Source: an uncultured Clostridia bacterium (GTDB lineage Bacteria > Bacillota > Clostridia > Lachnospirales > Cellulosilyticaceae). Taken from it: a stretch of 64,000 nt of DNA. Shown piece by piece: positions 25,619 to 34,450 of this stretch (within the stretch, counting starts at the first letter, position 1; each line of letters begins with the position of its first letter). Under the pieces are notes generated by a model that was not told where the DNA came from, made no database searches, and was given only the letters and a program-made list of their open reading frames with translations. The translations under genes and the position numbers were made by a program. The stretch lies in assembly GCA_937921505.1 (NCBI GenBank), contig CAKZUB010000014.1:1-64000 (forward strand), written 5' to 3'.

Positions 25619-26521
25619 CTAATCTATTCTGTTTTGATATTTATTCCTTAAAATGATAGCAACTGTATTAGCAGATAGTAATAGCAGCATTAAAACAATA
25701 ATTCCTGCTGCAGCAATGTTCTGAAACTCAGCTTGCGGCCTGGAGGTCCAATTGAAAATTTGTATAGGTAATGCCGTAAATGAGTCCATTGGTCCGTTTG
25801 GTAGAAAAGCTATATATCCAGCTGCTCCTACCATAATAAGCGGTGCAGCTTCACCCATGGCTCTAGAAAGAGCTAAGATACCTCCTGTTAGTATCCCTGG
25901 TAATGCATAGGGTAAAACAACACCTGTGATTGTCTGCCACTTTGTAATACCAAGTGCATAAGACCCCTCTCTTAGACTACCTGGAACACTTCTTATAGCC
26001 TCTTGAGCTGCTACAATAATAATTGGCAGTATAAGCAAAGTTAAGGTTAATGCCCCAGATAAAATACTTCTTCCAAAATTTAGCATCCTAACAAATACAG
26101 TTAATCCTAGCATACCGTATACGATTGAAGGTACGCCTGCTAAATTTGAGATATTTAACTGTAGTGTCTTATTGAACCACGCTCTCCGATTAGAATACTC
26201 TTCAAGATAAATTGCGGTCCCAACGCCCAGAGGAATTGAAAATAGTGCTGTAAGGCTTATAACCCAGATGCTGCCTACTAAAGCAGATAAAATCCCAGAC
26301 TTTTTGGGTGACCTTGACGGCATACTCATAATAAAATCCCAATTAAGCCATTTAAACCCTGCACTAAATATTTGAAACAGTAATAGTGCTAACATGATAA
26401 TAGAAAATGCTATAGATGCTAACAGCAGACTATGAAATATAATATTTTTAATTGTTCTCATCCTTATTCCTTTATTAACTTTAGTATTGTCAAAACTACT
26501 GCGATTAGCATTTAAACGCAT
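25619..26521 (-). CDS. pstA: Phosphate ABC permease PstA (system 2)
   Basis: A cytosolic head of about 25 residues is followed by six helices with YLEEYSNRRAWFNK, NLAGVPSIVYGMLGL and the EAA loop (SYALGITKWQTITGVVLPYA). It overlaps the pstC2 stop by one base (TAATG). It forms the phosphate channel with PstC2. Confidence 0.95.
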   Translation of the reverse strand: MRLNANRSSFDNTKVNKGIRMRTIKNIIFHSLLLASIAFSIIMLALLLFQIFSAGFKWLNWDFIMSMPSRSPKKSGILSALVGSIWVISLTALFSIPLGVGTAIYLEEYSNRRAWFNKTLQLNISNLAGVPSIVYGMLGLTVFVRMLNFGRSILSGALTLTLLILPIIIVAAQEAIRSVPGSLREGSYALGITKWQTITGVVLPYALPGILTGGILALSRAMGEAAPLIMVGAAGYIAFLPNGPMDSFTALPIQIFNWTSRPQAEFQNIAAAGIIVLMLLLLSANTVAIILRNKYQNRID

Positions 26522-27423
26522 TAGTATTCCTCCTTATTTTTATTTACAATGGCTCTTGCAAAAACATTCATTGTAAATGTGATAATAAATAGCAGTGCAC
26601 CTACTGCAAACACAGTATTATATTCTATGGTTCCATGCTGAATATCCCCTAAACTGATATTTACCATAAATGCAGTCATCGTTTGAATACTTTCAAGAGG
26701 ATTAAGCGTCAGAATAGGCCTTTGTCCCGCAGCTATAGCCACAATCATCGTTTCACCAATTGCCCTTGAAATAGCTAATACAAATGCAGCTCCGATACTT
26801 GATAATGTGGCTGGAACGATTACATGTACCGCTACTTCAAGTTTTGTTGAGCCAAGTGCATAGGCCCCTTGTCTAATAGAATTAGGAACGGCCATCATCG
26901 CATCTTCACATAGGGAAGCTACCATAGGTATCACCATAATCCCCACAGCAATACTAGCACTGGCTGCATTAAAAACTTGGGTTTGTGGCAATATCCTCTG
27001 TAAAATGGGTGTTATGAAATTAAGTGCAAAAAAGCCATATACAATCGATGGAATTCCTGCCAATATTTCGAGAACTGGTTTAATAATCTTTCTTAATCTT
27101 TTGGGTGCATATTCACTAAGGTAAATTGCGCTTCCCAATCCCATCGGAAGCGCAATAATACTTGATCCTACTGCAATCATCATTGTTCCTATGAGAAGAG
27201 GTAAAATTCCAAAGTTTCTTGGCTGTAAAGTAGGCGTCCATTTAGTGTTTGTAAAAAATTCAACTATTGATACTTCCTTAAAAAATCCAATAGTTTCTCC
27301 GAATAAAGTAAATATAATCACTATCGTCGTTAAAATAGATATTCCAGCAAAAAAAATGAGCAATTTTTCAATAATAACTTCTCCTATTTTAATTCTTGTT
27401 CTCAGTTTATCTTTAGTTTGCAT
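26521..27423 (-). CDS. pstC: Phosphate ABC permease PstC (system 2)
   Basis: IYLSEYAPKRLRK, EILAGIPSIVYGFFALNF and GAYALGSTKLEVAVHVIVPAT identify PstC. Six transmembrane helices are visible. GGAGG precedes the ATG. Compared with system 1 it is about 60 percent similar by eye, so the two sets diverged some time ago rather than duplicating recently. Confidence 0.95.
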   Translation of the reverse strand: MQTKDKLRTRIKIGEVIIEKLLIFFAGISILTTIVIIFTLFGETIGFFKEVSIVEFFTNTKWTPTLQPRNFGILPLLIGTMMIAVGSSIIALPMGLGSAIYLSEYAPKRLRKIIKPVLEILAGIPSIVYGFFALNFITPILQRILPQTQVFNAASASIAVGIMVIPMVASLCEDAMMAVPNSIRQGAYALGSTKLEVAVHVIVPATLSSIGAAFVLAISRAIGETMIVAIAAGQRPILTLNPLESIQTMTAFMVNISLGDIQHGTIEYNTVFAVGALLFIITFTMNVFARAIVNKNKEEY

Positions 27424-27470
27424 TTAGCCCTCCTGTTAGGACATTTAATTTAGCCTGCATATCCAACGAA

Positions 27471-28421
27471 TTATTCTATCAAATTTAACTCAGCTGTATA
27501 TTCATCATCCAGAAGTGCTACGTAACCTACGTCTGAAACAATATCTTTTGCAATTTCCAAGTAAAAGGTTACAAATTCCTTTACCTCTGGTCTGGCAAGA
27601 GCATCTTTGTTGACATAAATAAAGACTGACCTTGACAGTGGTGCATAACTACCATCTTTAATCGTATCAAAACTTGGTATTACCCCACCACTTCCATTGT
27701 CAATAGAAATAATCTTTAGCTTGTCTTTATTCTCTTCATAGTAAGCATATCCAAAGAAACCTAATGCATTCTTATCTCCTGCTATTCCTTGAACCAGTAC
27801 ATTATCATCTTCACTCCCTGTAAAATCTGATCTAATCGCTCCACTTTTACCATTAATCTCTTCTGTGAAATAATCAAATGTACCTGAATCTGTTCCTGGT
27901 GCATATAATTTAATTTCGTCTGCTGGCCATTCTGGTCTAATGTCACTCCACATTTTCACTGTACTATCTGGAGTCCAGATTTTTTTGAGTTCCTCTACGG
28001 TTAAACGATCTACCCATGTATTATTTGGGTTTACCACCACTGATATACCATCATATGCAACTTTTAATTCAATATACTCTACACCTGCTTCTTTTGCCTT
28101 TGCAGCTTCTTCATCTTTAATAGGTCTAGAAGCATTATTAATATCTGTCTCTTGTGCTATGAATTTTGCAAATCCACCCCCTGTACCTGATACACCTACT
28201 GGTACTCTTATATTAGGATTCACTGCACCAAATTCCTCTGCAACCGCTTCTGTAATAGGAAATACTGTTGATGAACCATCTATTTTAACTACACCAGCTG
28301 ACATATCTCGTGGTGTAGTCTCAGCCTGATTAGTTTGTCCTTTTGCACATCCTGTCAACGTAAAGAGTGTTACTAATATAAAAGTGCTCAAATATATGTT
28401 TTTTTTTCTAGATAAATTCAT
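27471..28421 (-). CDS. pstS: Phosphate-binding lipoprotein PstS (system 2)
   Basis: The lipobox (FILVTLFTLTGC) and PstS core motifs DGSSTVFPITEAVAEEF, SGTGGGFAKFIAQETDI, NNASRPIKDEE and GTDSGTFDYF are present. The central half is nearly identical to PstS1 (EDDNVLVQGIAGDK). No Pho box is seen upstream, in contrast to pstS1. It heads the operon that ends with arsC, so it may respond to arsenic or be constitutive; this is inference. Confidence 0.94.
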   Translation of the reverse strand: MNLSRKKNIYLSTFILVTLFTLTGCAKGQTNQAETTPRDMSAGVVKIDGSSTVFPITEAVAEEFGAVNPNIRVPVGVSGTGGGFAKFIAQETDINNASRPIKDEEAAKAKEAGVEYIELKVAYDGISVVVNPNNTWVDRLTVEELKKIWTPDSTVKMWSDIRPEWPADEIKLYAPGTDSGTFDYFTEEINGKSGAIRSDFTGSEDDNVLVQGIAGDKNALGFFGYAYYEENKDKLKIISIDNGSGGVIPSFDTIKDGSYAPLSRSVFIYVNKDALARPEVKEFVTFYLEIAKDIVSDVGYVALLDDEYTAELNLIE

Positions 28422-28539
28422 TTTATAATTCTCCTTTTATCATCTACTTGTTATGCTTATTACTTTTTTGCGATCTTTATATTGCTTATTTATTGCTGCT
28501 ATTAATGCTTCACTTCTAATAATTGTAAGTTTATACTTT

Positions 28540-28568
28540 ATATAACCAATACATATTAGTACCGTCAA
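28540..28568 (-). promoter_or_regulatory. Candidate promoter of the pstS2-arsC operon
   Basis: TTGACG (28568-28563) and TTATAT (28545-28540) are 17 bp apart on the minus strand, about 120 bp before the pstS2 ATG. No ArsR palindrome or Pho box was seen. The rest of 28422-28786 is AT-rich with no ORF of note. Confidence 0.4.
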
Positions 28569-28696
28569 ATATAAAATGCTTATTAGTGCTAAACCTATTT
28601 CCTGTATAATGTATCATCACCTCAACTCCTATTCAATTGTAATTTAATAACTAGTATACCAACAATTACAAAAAATATTAGTTTTCTTCCTACAAA

Positions 28697-28761
28697 AATA
28701 CGCCCTCCTTAGGGTTAACAGTTTCTGTATCTAAACTGTTGACCCTAAAAAAGAGCGTATT
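28697..28761 (-). terminator. Long terminator after the decayed ars genes
   Basis: Nested stems AATACGC/GCGTATT (outer) and AGGGTTAACAGTTT/AAACTGTTGACCCT (inner, one G-T pair) are followed on the minus strand by TTTTTG. It would have ended transcription of the acr3 remnant. Confidence 0.7.
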
Positions 28762-28786
28762 ACTTAATTGCAGATTATAACATAGA

Positions 28787-28981
28787 TTATATCTTACATG
28801 TTTTCAATTTCTTTTGCAGGAAACCACCCTGTAGTATTATTTGCAATCTTAACAAAATCAGATAAAAGAAAAATGCTGCTATCCCATACATTGTAAAAGG
28901 TTTAATCAGCCAGTTTGTAAACCAGGTAACAAATAAGCCTTTAGGATTCTTCCCTACGTTTTTAATACTTTGCATAAAATC
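28787..28981 (-). pseudogene. acr3 remnant with internal deletion
   Basis: DFMQSIKNVGKNPKGLFV and TNWLIKPFTMYGIAAFFFY match residues about 68-107 of the intact Acr3 at 34903. The reading then jumps, out of frame, to VKIANNTTGWFPA, the last residues of Acr3. About 225 codons have been deleted between them. It therefore retains only the ends of the efflux pump and cannot function. Confidence 0.85.
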
Positions 28982-29370
28982 TTGAATTAATCATCCACCA
29001 TTTAGTATGAAGCCCTGCTCTGTTTAAATCCTTTTGAAGCCGCATAGCTTCGTATACTGGTGTAGTCTCTGCAAGCGTTACAATAATACCCTGTGTTTTA
29101 TTTTCATCTCTTAGCTAAGGCAGGAGATTCTCAACAGACTCCGGAATGTCTCCCTGTGACCTTGCAATTTCTTTATGATAACTTTGTGTAGAATCTAGTA
29201 AAGGGAGCGTGTGCCCAGTAGGTGCTGTATCAATAACAACCACTTCATTTTCTGAGCGGGCAACAATCTCTGCAAAGGCTCTAAAGACGGCAAAATCTTC
29301 TTCACTCATCGTCTCTCTGCCTTTACTGAGTACCTCTTCCCGATACTTTGCAAGCTCTTCTTTTTCATCA
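28982..29370 (-). pseudogene. arsA remnant (C-terminal ATPase half)
   Basis: The translation DEKEELAKYREEVLSK, FRAFAEIVARSENEVVVIDT and TLAETTPVYEAMRL matches the second half of the intact ArsA at 36722. About 17 residues around SPCTQE are deleted, an in-frame TAG follows SVENLLP, and the gene breaks off at KWWMIN where the acr3 remnant begins. Both ATP sites of a working ArsA are lost. It marks a second, decayed ars operon on the minus strand. Confidence 0.88.
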
Positions 29371-29582
29371 CTCCTTGTATATTATAGTTAGAACATTTGA
29401 TAAAAAACTAATTCATTTCCTACCGAACATTCTAAATTACTTAATTAAAATAATTCGCTTCATAATACTACACTTCTTAAATTTTCCTCTTCTTAAACCT
29501 ATTAGTTTTGTATCATTAAAAACAGTGGGATTACCACCAGTTCTTTCATACTTTATTTCACTTAGTGTGTTATAATGTCTTC

Positions 29583-29740
29583 TGATTAGAGGATAGACGT
29601 ATCCCTCCTGGATGGTTATTTTTATAACCGATATCCGTAACATAGCGTGTCATTCCATCAGTAGAATTCTATGATTTAGCTGGTTGGGTTTCTACTACTA
29701 GAACTACCCGTGTCACTAACAAGGTTGTTTGATCTATTGA
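29583..29740 (+). ncRNA. Candidate bridge-RNA region of the IS110 element
   Basis: A TATAAT box at 29571-29576 precedes about 160 bp of non-coding DNA with several small hairpins: GGATA-GACG-TATCC, GGTTAT-TTTT-ATAACC and TTCTA-CTAC-TAGAA. It ends just before the transposase. IS110-family elements encode a structured bridge RNA in this left non-coding end. Assignment rests on position and folding only. The remaining 29371-29570 shows nothing else recognisable. Confidence 0.4.
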
Positions 29741-29783
29741 TAAAATGGATGCTCTAATTCATTCTAGAAAGGAACTTATTTTT

Positions 29784-31076
29784 ATGTCTAAATTTTATAA
29801 CTCACCAGTCATTGGCGTTGATGTTGCTGCTGATTTCTCAGTTGCTACTATCCTTGCACCAGATGGCTCTATCTACAAAAAAGCTTTTAGATTTAATCAT
29901 GATGCAGACGGCTTTACTTTTTTCCTTGAAACAATAAAAAAAGTAGAAGAGACTTTTGATAGGCCCAGTCCTGTTTTTATGGAGTCTACGGGCATATATC
30001 ATTTAAATCTCTTCTACTTCTTGGATAACAATAGCGTCGAATGCTATGTCATCAATCCACTCGTTACTCATTGTAACAAAAATAAAGAGATTAGAAAAGT
30101 AAAAAATGATAAATCCGATTCTTATTCCATTGCTAAAACAGGTAAATATGAAAATATAAAGACCTGCAACATGGTTGATATCAACATCTACGAGCTTCGC
30201 ATTCTTTGTCGAGAATACTATACTTTAGTTGATGAAAGAGCTGATATCAAAAAGAAAATTTCATCATGCCTACGTCTTTATTTTCCAGGCTATGAGAACG
30301 TACTCTCTGATACCACTGGTGATTCTTCTCTTGCTATTCTTAATACATACTCTTCACCTAATTGCATCATTTCAGCTCCTAAAGACCAGATTGTAGATCT
30401 TCTAAGAATTACTTCTCGCAAGGGTTTAAAATGGGCTCAAACCGCTTATGAAAAGCTCATTCATGCTGCTCATAATGCTATAGCTATTTCCTTTTTATCA
30501 AGTGATTCTGCCAAGCTGCCTAGGCTCTTTAAACTTTATAACATGTATACTGAACAAATCTCTGAAATAAAGACTAGCATCCACGATTTTATTGGCAGTG
30601 AACGTGTTGATGAGAAGCTGCGAAACTGTGTAGAGTTACTTGATGGCATCCCTGGCATTGCCTTTATTTCAGCGGCTACTTTAATTGCTGAAATAGGTGC
30701 TATAGATGCTTTTAAGAAACCTAAACAACTTGTTGCCTTTTTTGGCATTGATCCCTCTGTCAATCAGTCCGGTAAGTTTAATGGCACAAAGAATAAGATG
30801 TCTAAGCGTGGTACAAGATTAGGTCGTAAGGTTCTTTATTCTGTTGTTCTTACTTCCATCAGAAACAAGTGAAATGGTGAAGCGAACAACGCTGTTCTTC
30901 AGCAATACTATAAAGAAAACCTTAAGGGTAAAGCTAAAAAAGTAGCCTTCATTGCTGTCATGCATAAACTTATTAAATACATTTTTTCAGTACTAAAAAA
31001 ACAAACACATTTTGAGGTCAGAGATCCAAGAGTACATAATCAAATGTACCTAAAAAATCTCTCTTTAGCTTCCTAA
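29784..31076 (+). pseudogene. IS110-family transposase, interrupted by an in-frame TGA
   Basis: The N-terminal RuvC-like DEDD domain (VIGVDVAADFS, FMESTGIYH, KVKNDKSDSYSIAK) and the C-terminal transposase_20 region (LDGIPGIAFISAATLIAEIG, FFGIDPSVNQSGK) are clear. An in-frame TGA at 30870-30872 follows TSIRNK, but the same frame stays open for 67 more codons (NGEANNAVLQQYYKENLKGK) to a TAA at 31074. The ancestral product would be about 430 residues, the usual length. ATG at 29784 follows AAAGGA. Read-through or a recent nonsense mutation are both possible. Confidence 0.88.
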
Positions 31077-31208
31077 AAAGCGAAGCTACCAATAACTTCG
31101 AATCGGCTAATGTTCGGTTTTTGAGCATAGCTTGTTTGCTATGCCTAATTATATTTTTGTTAGGTTAAGCAAATTTTTAAAAATTATTATTGACTTTTTC
31201 TAGTTGGT

Positions 31209-31376
31209 CTAATCTTTTGTTTGAACTTGCTGATTTTGTGTCAAATGATCAGGCACACCTAAGTTGTTTGGAATAGCACATCCGTTCCCACCCAAAAAAA
31301 CTTTGTATAGTACTATTAAAACAAGTGCTGCTAGAAGTACATTTTCTAAAATAGAGCTTCTTTTTTTGTCTTTCAT
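31209..31376 (-). CDS. Small single-span membrane protein
   Basis: A 55-residue product: a basic head (MKDKKRSSILE), one helix (NVLLAALVLIVLYKVFLG) and a polar tail. GGAGG lies four bases before the ATG at 31376; the ATG at 31397 lacks a site. It lies between the IS110 element and the lipA remnant. I do not recognise the family; no partner can be named. Confidence 0.5.
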   Translation of the reverse strand: MKDKKRSSILENVLLAALVLIVLYKVFLGGNGCAIPNNLGVPDHLTQNQQVQTKD

Positions 31377-31436
31377 CGTTTCCTCCAATAAAGCCAAGAT
31401 ATTGAAATATTTTTTTTCGAAAATTTTCTGTCGGGT

Positions 31437-32108
31437 TTATCCTTCCATTGCCTCCTGTGCATGATAAGAACTCCGTACTAGAGGTGCCGACGCCACATGC
31501 CTAAATCCGAACTGAAGGGCTACTTTCCTGTATTTTTCAAACACTTCGAGATGTATATACTTGACTACTGGAAGATGACGCCTAGAAGGCTCCAGATATT
31601 GTCCAATGGTTAAAAAATCACAAGCTGCACTTCTCTGTTCCTTCAATACATGGAAAACCTCATCCTCTGTTTCTCCCAGGCCTACCACGATCCCGGATTT
31701 CGTGAAAATGGTTATGTCCTCAGTCTTTACATGCCGCAGCAGCTCCAAAGATCTTGTATACACTGCCTTCGACCATACTGAAGGATACAGGCGAGGTACG
31801 GTTTCCACATTCTGATTGATCACTTCGGGTTTGGCTTGAATCACGCACTCCAGTGCTTTTCTGTTCCCTTCAAAATCCGGAATCAATAATTCCATGGTTA
31901 CCTTTTCATTTCTCTTCCTGACTTCTTCCATAACAGTAGCGAAACGGGTTGCTCCTCCATCATGAAGATCGTCTCTGGTTACCGAAGTAATTACGACATG
32001 CTTTAGTTTTAGTTCAGCAACCGCATTAGCTATATTACCAGGCTCATTTGGGTCCACCAGTTCAGGGGCTCCCTTTTCCACATTACAAAAAGTACACCTA
32101 CGTGAGTA
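31437..32108 (-). pseudogene. lipA remnant: lipoyl synthase lacking its N-terminus
   Basis: The frame matches lipoyl synthase from [19 protein letters not shown] through [19 protein letters not shown] to [14 protein letters not shown], the true C-terminal serine motif. The N-terminal 60-odd residues, including the auxiliary-cluster Cys motif and the first Cys of the radical-SAM CxxxCxxC, are gone: the position is Val-Tyr-Ser-Arg-Arg-Cys. It joins directly, in a different frame, to a truncated E2 lipoyl domain. Lipoyl synthase normally inserts sulfur into octanoyl-proteins; this copy cannot. Confidence 0.85.
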
Positions 32109-32355
32109 GACTCTCCCCCTTTTGACCAATAACACAAACATTTTCAAGACATGGTACATCGTCACCTTCTTCAAAAAATATTGCAAGCATTTCGCCTTCA
32201 ACCTTTGAAGTTTCGTCAAAAGTAACTTTATTAGTTTCATAAGAAAACAGATTATCTCCTATATTTACTCTTTCTCCAAGCTTTTTGTACCACTTACTTA
32301 TAATGCAACTTTCTACTGACTGACCTTGTCTTGGCATAATTATCGTCGTCGCCAT
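32098..32355 (-). pseudogene. N-terminal lipoyl domain of a 2-oxoacid dehydrogenase E2, truncated
   Basis: MATTIIMPRQGQSVESCII and [19 protein letters not shown] give an E2 lipoyl domain with the acceptor Lys in ETNKVTFDE. It ends at residue 85 right after the domain, where E2 proteins continue with a linker, a binding domain and an acyltransferase. The end coincides with the junction to the lipA fragment. AGGAGG precedes the ATG, so an isolated lipoyl domain of 85 residues could still be made; whether it is functional is unknown. Confidence 0.7.
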
Positions 32356-32369
32356 TTTTTAAACTCCTC

Positions 32370-32451
32370 CTAGAATTTTTTTGTAATGCCATTCCAAACA
32401 GGTATGCAATTACCACCTATTGCAGCACCAAGTGCAACAAATTCAATTCGT
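32370..32451 (-). pseudogene. AhpD/carboxymuconolactone-decarboxylase-like remnant
   Basis: EFVALGAAIGGNCIPVWNGI resembles KELVAVGAAVAGNCLPCLEW of the intact gene at 38577. The second Cys of CxxC is lost and the frame stops a few codons later. It lies directly after the DUF169 gene, with no start of its own. Confidence 0.65.
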
Positions 32452-32453
32452 TA

Positions 32454-33194
32454 TTAGCTTTCTCCACAGCCACTGAAAGAGTGAAAAGCCTCTTTAGCTC
32501 TGGCTCTTTTCATAGGTTTAGCAGAAAGTTTTTCAAGATTGTCTGTAATACTACTAAGATCTCCATAAGGAATCCCTATCAAATTCTCTTCTTCAGTAAC
32601 ATCTGTAGCTTCTCTGCAGCCATAACATCCAAGCGTGGCATTCAATTTTCCAGATGTAAACGGAATTACTGTTGCATCAACGCAAGTTGCCTGAAAAATT
32701 GCTGAATTAAATTCTAGTCTTTCACCTGTTTCATATATAGAGGCTAAGGAAAGCCACCTCAGATGTTCTGGCTTTGATTCGATTACAACGACATCCGGTT
32801 CCACTTCCATCGTTTCCAATGGACTTAATATTACAGCACTATACTCACCTTGAGCCAGTCTGGTCATTCCAGACATTGCTTTTGCACCAGCTTCAGGAGT
32901 TGCAAAAAGACCCATATTATAAAGCATCTGTCCAGAAGATAACATTTCAGATAGTGGCTTTAGACCAAATGCGGCCGCTGATGCTGGGCATGCTATATTA
33001 TCAGCAGTTATCATGATTTTTTCGCCTTTACCCGCTCTCATCAGTGCCTGACAGTATCTCATTTTAGTGGAAGAATCATATTGACCCTTTAGTTTTGATA
33101 AATCATCCTCTTTTATAAATTTAACTCCTACAGGTTCGCGCTCCACATTTAAAATGTTTTTTATCTTGGTATTCATCTCGATCATTTTGTTCAT
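32454..33194 (-). CDS. DUF169 family protein
   Basis: The 246-residue protein has the DUF169 landmarks: an early REPVGVKFI, MRYCQAL, ADNIACPASAAAFGL, and GCYGCREATD near residue 200. Four conserved cysteines and the C-terminal SFSGCGES suggest a metal or cluster site. Function is unknown. It sits with an ArsR and a DGC-type protein upstream in the same direction (arsR stop to ATG is five bases), so arsenic-responsive expression is likely. Confidence 0.82.
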   Translation of the reverse strand: MNKMIEMNTKIKNILNVEREPVGVKFIKEDDLSKLKGQYDSSTKMRYCQALMRAGKGEKIMITADNIACPASAAAFGLKPLSEMLSSGQMLYNMGLFATPEAGAKAMSGMTRLAQGEYSAVILSPLETMEVEPDVVVIESKPEHLRWLSLASIYETGERLEFNSAIFQATCVDATVIPFTSGKLNATLGCYGCREATDVTEEENLIGIPYGDLSSITDNLEKLSAKPMKRARAKEAFHSFSGCGES

Positions 33195-33199
33195 AATAA

Positions 33200-33550
33200 T
33201 TATTTCCCCTCCCTTTTACATAATTTGGACTTTTTAACATTTTCATTTAACTTTTGCATGTCTTCATTTAAAATTGGGTGTTCATCAATATTCCTAATGA
33301 TTGTACTCATAATCTCCGATGCTGTTTTATTTTCTGTCTTCAGGTAGTAAAACACCCACTGGCTTTGTCGTTCATCTCGAACTAAATCTGCATCTCGAAG
33401 CTTAGCTAAATGTCTGGACACCTTGGGTTGTGATTCCCCAATTACATCACAGATTTCACAAACACACATTTCTTTCTGAAAAAGCAAAGCCATAATTCGA
33501 AGTCTGGTCTCATCAGATAACGCTTTAAGAAATTCAGCTAGATCAATCAT
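33200..33550 (-). CDS. arsR: ArsR-type arsenic repressor (copy 3)
   Basis: FQKEMCVCEICDVIGESQPKVSRHLAKL contains the ELCVCDL-like As(III) site with CVCEIC and the recognition helix. C-terminal Lys/Asn-rich tail (KLNENVKKSKLCKREGK) adds a Cys. It follows the DGC-like gene by two bases and precedes DUF169. AAGGG lies upstream of the ATG at 33550. Confidence 0.92.
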   Translation of the reverse strand: MIDLAEFLKALSDETRLRIMALLFQKEMCVCEICDVIGESQPKVSRHLAKLRDADLVRDERQSQWVFYYLKTENKTASEIMSTIIRNIDEHPILNEDMQKLNENVKKSKLCKREGK

Positions 33551-33552
33551 GG

Positions 33553-33765
33553 TTAACCCTTCTGTTCTGAGAGAAACTCATCAATAATAACTTTAACTTT
33601 TGCTTCGACTTTATTGATATTGGTTTCATCTTTAAAATTCTTATCCTTTGGTATGTCAAAATCAGATGTCAGTGTCATTTCATTATCAACCATTTCAAGT
33701 GCAACTTTATTTGTCATCACACCTACATTACATGCTCCCTGGCAAGGTAAACTACCTATTTGCAT
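33553..33765 (-). CDS. DGC-like Cys protein with an apparent internal deletion
   Basis: The N-terminus SLPCQGACNVGVMTNKVALE matches the start of DGC-type putative zinc-binding proteins, and the end (FDIPKDKNFKDETN, VKVIIDEFL) matches their C-terminus. The middle, which should carry the Asp-Gly-Cys motif, is missing in frame, giving 70 residues rather than about 115-140. It begins after AAGGAGG. The cysteines in PCQGAC remain, so a residual role cannot be excluded. It is first in the operon with arsR copy 3 and DUF169. Confidence 0.65.
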   Translation of the reverse strand: MQIGSLPCQGACNVGVMTNKVALEMVDNEMTLTSDFDIPKDKNFKDETNINKVEAKVKVIIDEFLSEQKG

Positions 33766-33898
33766 TATTAATTCCTCCTTGATATATGCTTATGCGCATA
33801 TACATATATTATTGCTAGATTTTTCTTTTGTCAATATCTCTCAGCAAATCCCCTTGAAGCATTTTTAATGATTAATAGGTTTCCACTCTAAAAACATA

Positions 33899-33928
33899 TT
33901 GACATCTATGAATGTATAGATATATAAT
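33899..33928 (+). promoter_or_regulatory. arsR/acr3 promoter with operator in the spacer
   Basis: TTGACA (33899-33904) and TATAAT (33923-33928) are 18 bp apart. ATCTAT (33904-33909) and ATAGAT (33916-33921) form an inverted repeat exactly between them, an ideal ArsR block. Confidence 0.8.
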
Positions 33929-33964
33929 ATAACACATAGACTAGTATCAATATGAGGTGAACCT

Positions 33965-34282
33965 ATGGAACAGAAATATATGGAAAAAGCATCTATGTTT
34001 AAATCACTAGCTGAACCTAATAGATTAATGATAGTAGATATGTTGTCTTGTGGCGAACTTTGTGCTTGTAATATATTAGAGGATCTTAATATTTCACAGT
34101 CTACCCTCTCTCATCATATGAAAATATTATGTGAATGTGGTTTGGTTAATGTAAGACGAGACGGCAAGTGGATGTATTATTCTCTGAACTTAGAAAACAC
34201 AAATATTATAAAACAATTATTTTATGATATTACCTCTGATTCTGAACGTTGTATTTGTAAGGACTCTTGTTTGTCAAAATAG
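33965..34282 (+). CDS. arsR: ArsR-type arsenic repressor (copy 4)
   Basis: SCGELCACNILEDLNISQSTLSHHMKIL contains the ELCACNI As(III) site. The C-terminus is Cys-rich (SERCICKDSC), like copy 1, which it most resembles. AGGTGA precedes the ATG. It has its own operator promoter and a second arsR 266 bases downstream. Confidence 0.93.
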   Translation: MEQKYMEKASMFKSLAEPNRLMIVDMLSCGELCACNILEDLNISQSTLSHHMKILCECGLVNVRRDGKWMYYSLNLENTNIIKQLFYDITSDSERCICKDSCLSK

Positions 34283-34450
34283 TTGCGTTTATGGGTTATT
34301 TATAGAGAAACAACTTAAATTTAAAGATGTGAAATCTATAGTTACTAAGTTTTATATGTTTTATTTAGGCTTTTAGGAGCCTTTATATAATTTAAAAGTC
34401 ATTGTAACAAATGACTTTAGCTCTGCATAGTATATCAGCATATGAGTATA

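Noticed and set aside
28787..28975. Short membrane protein of 62 residues
   Set aside because: Its N-terminal part is Acr3 and the rest is the Acr3 C-terminus read in a wrong frame; it is deletion debris.
29348..29643. Short overlapping ORFs left of the IS110 transposase
   Set aside because: No ribosome sites or motifs; the region fits arsA decay and the non-coding end of the element.
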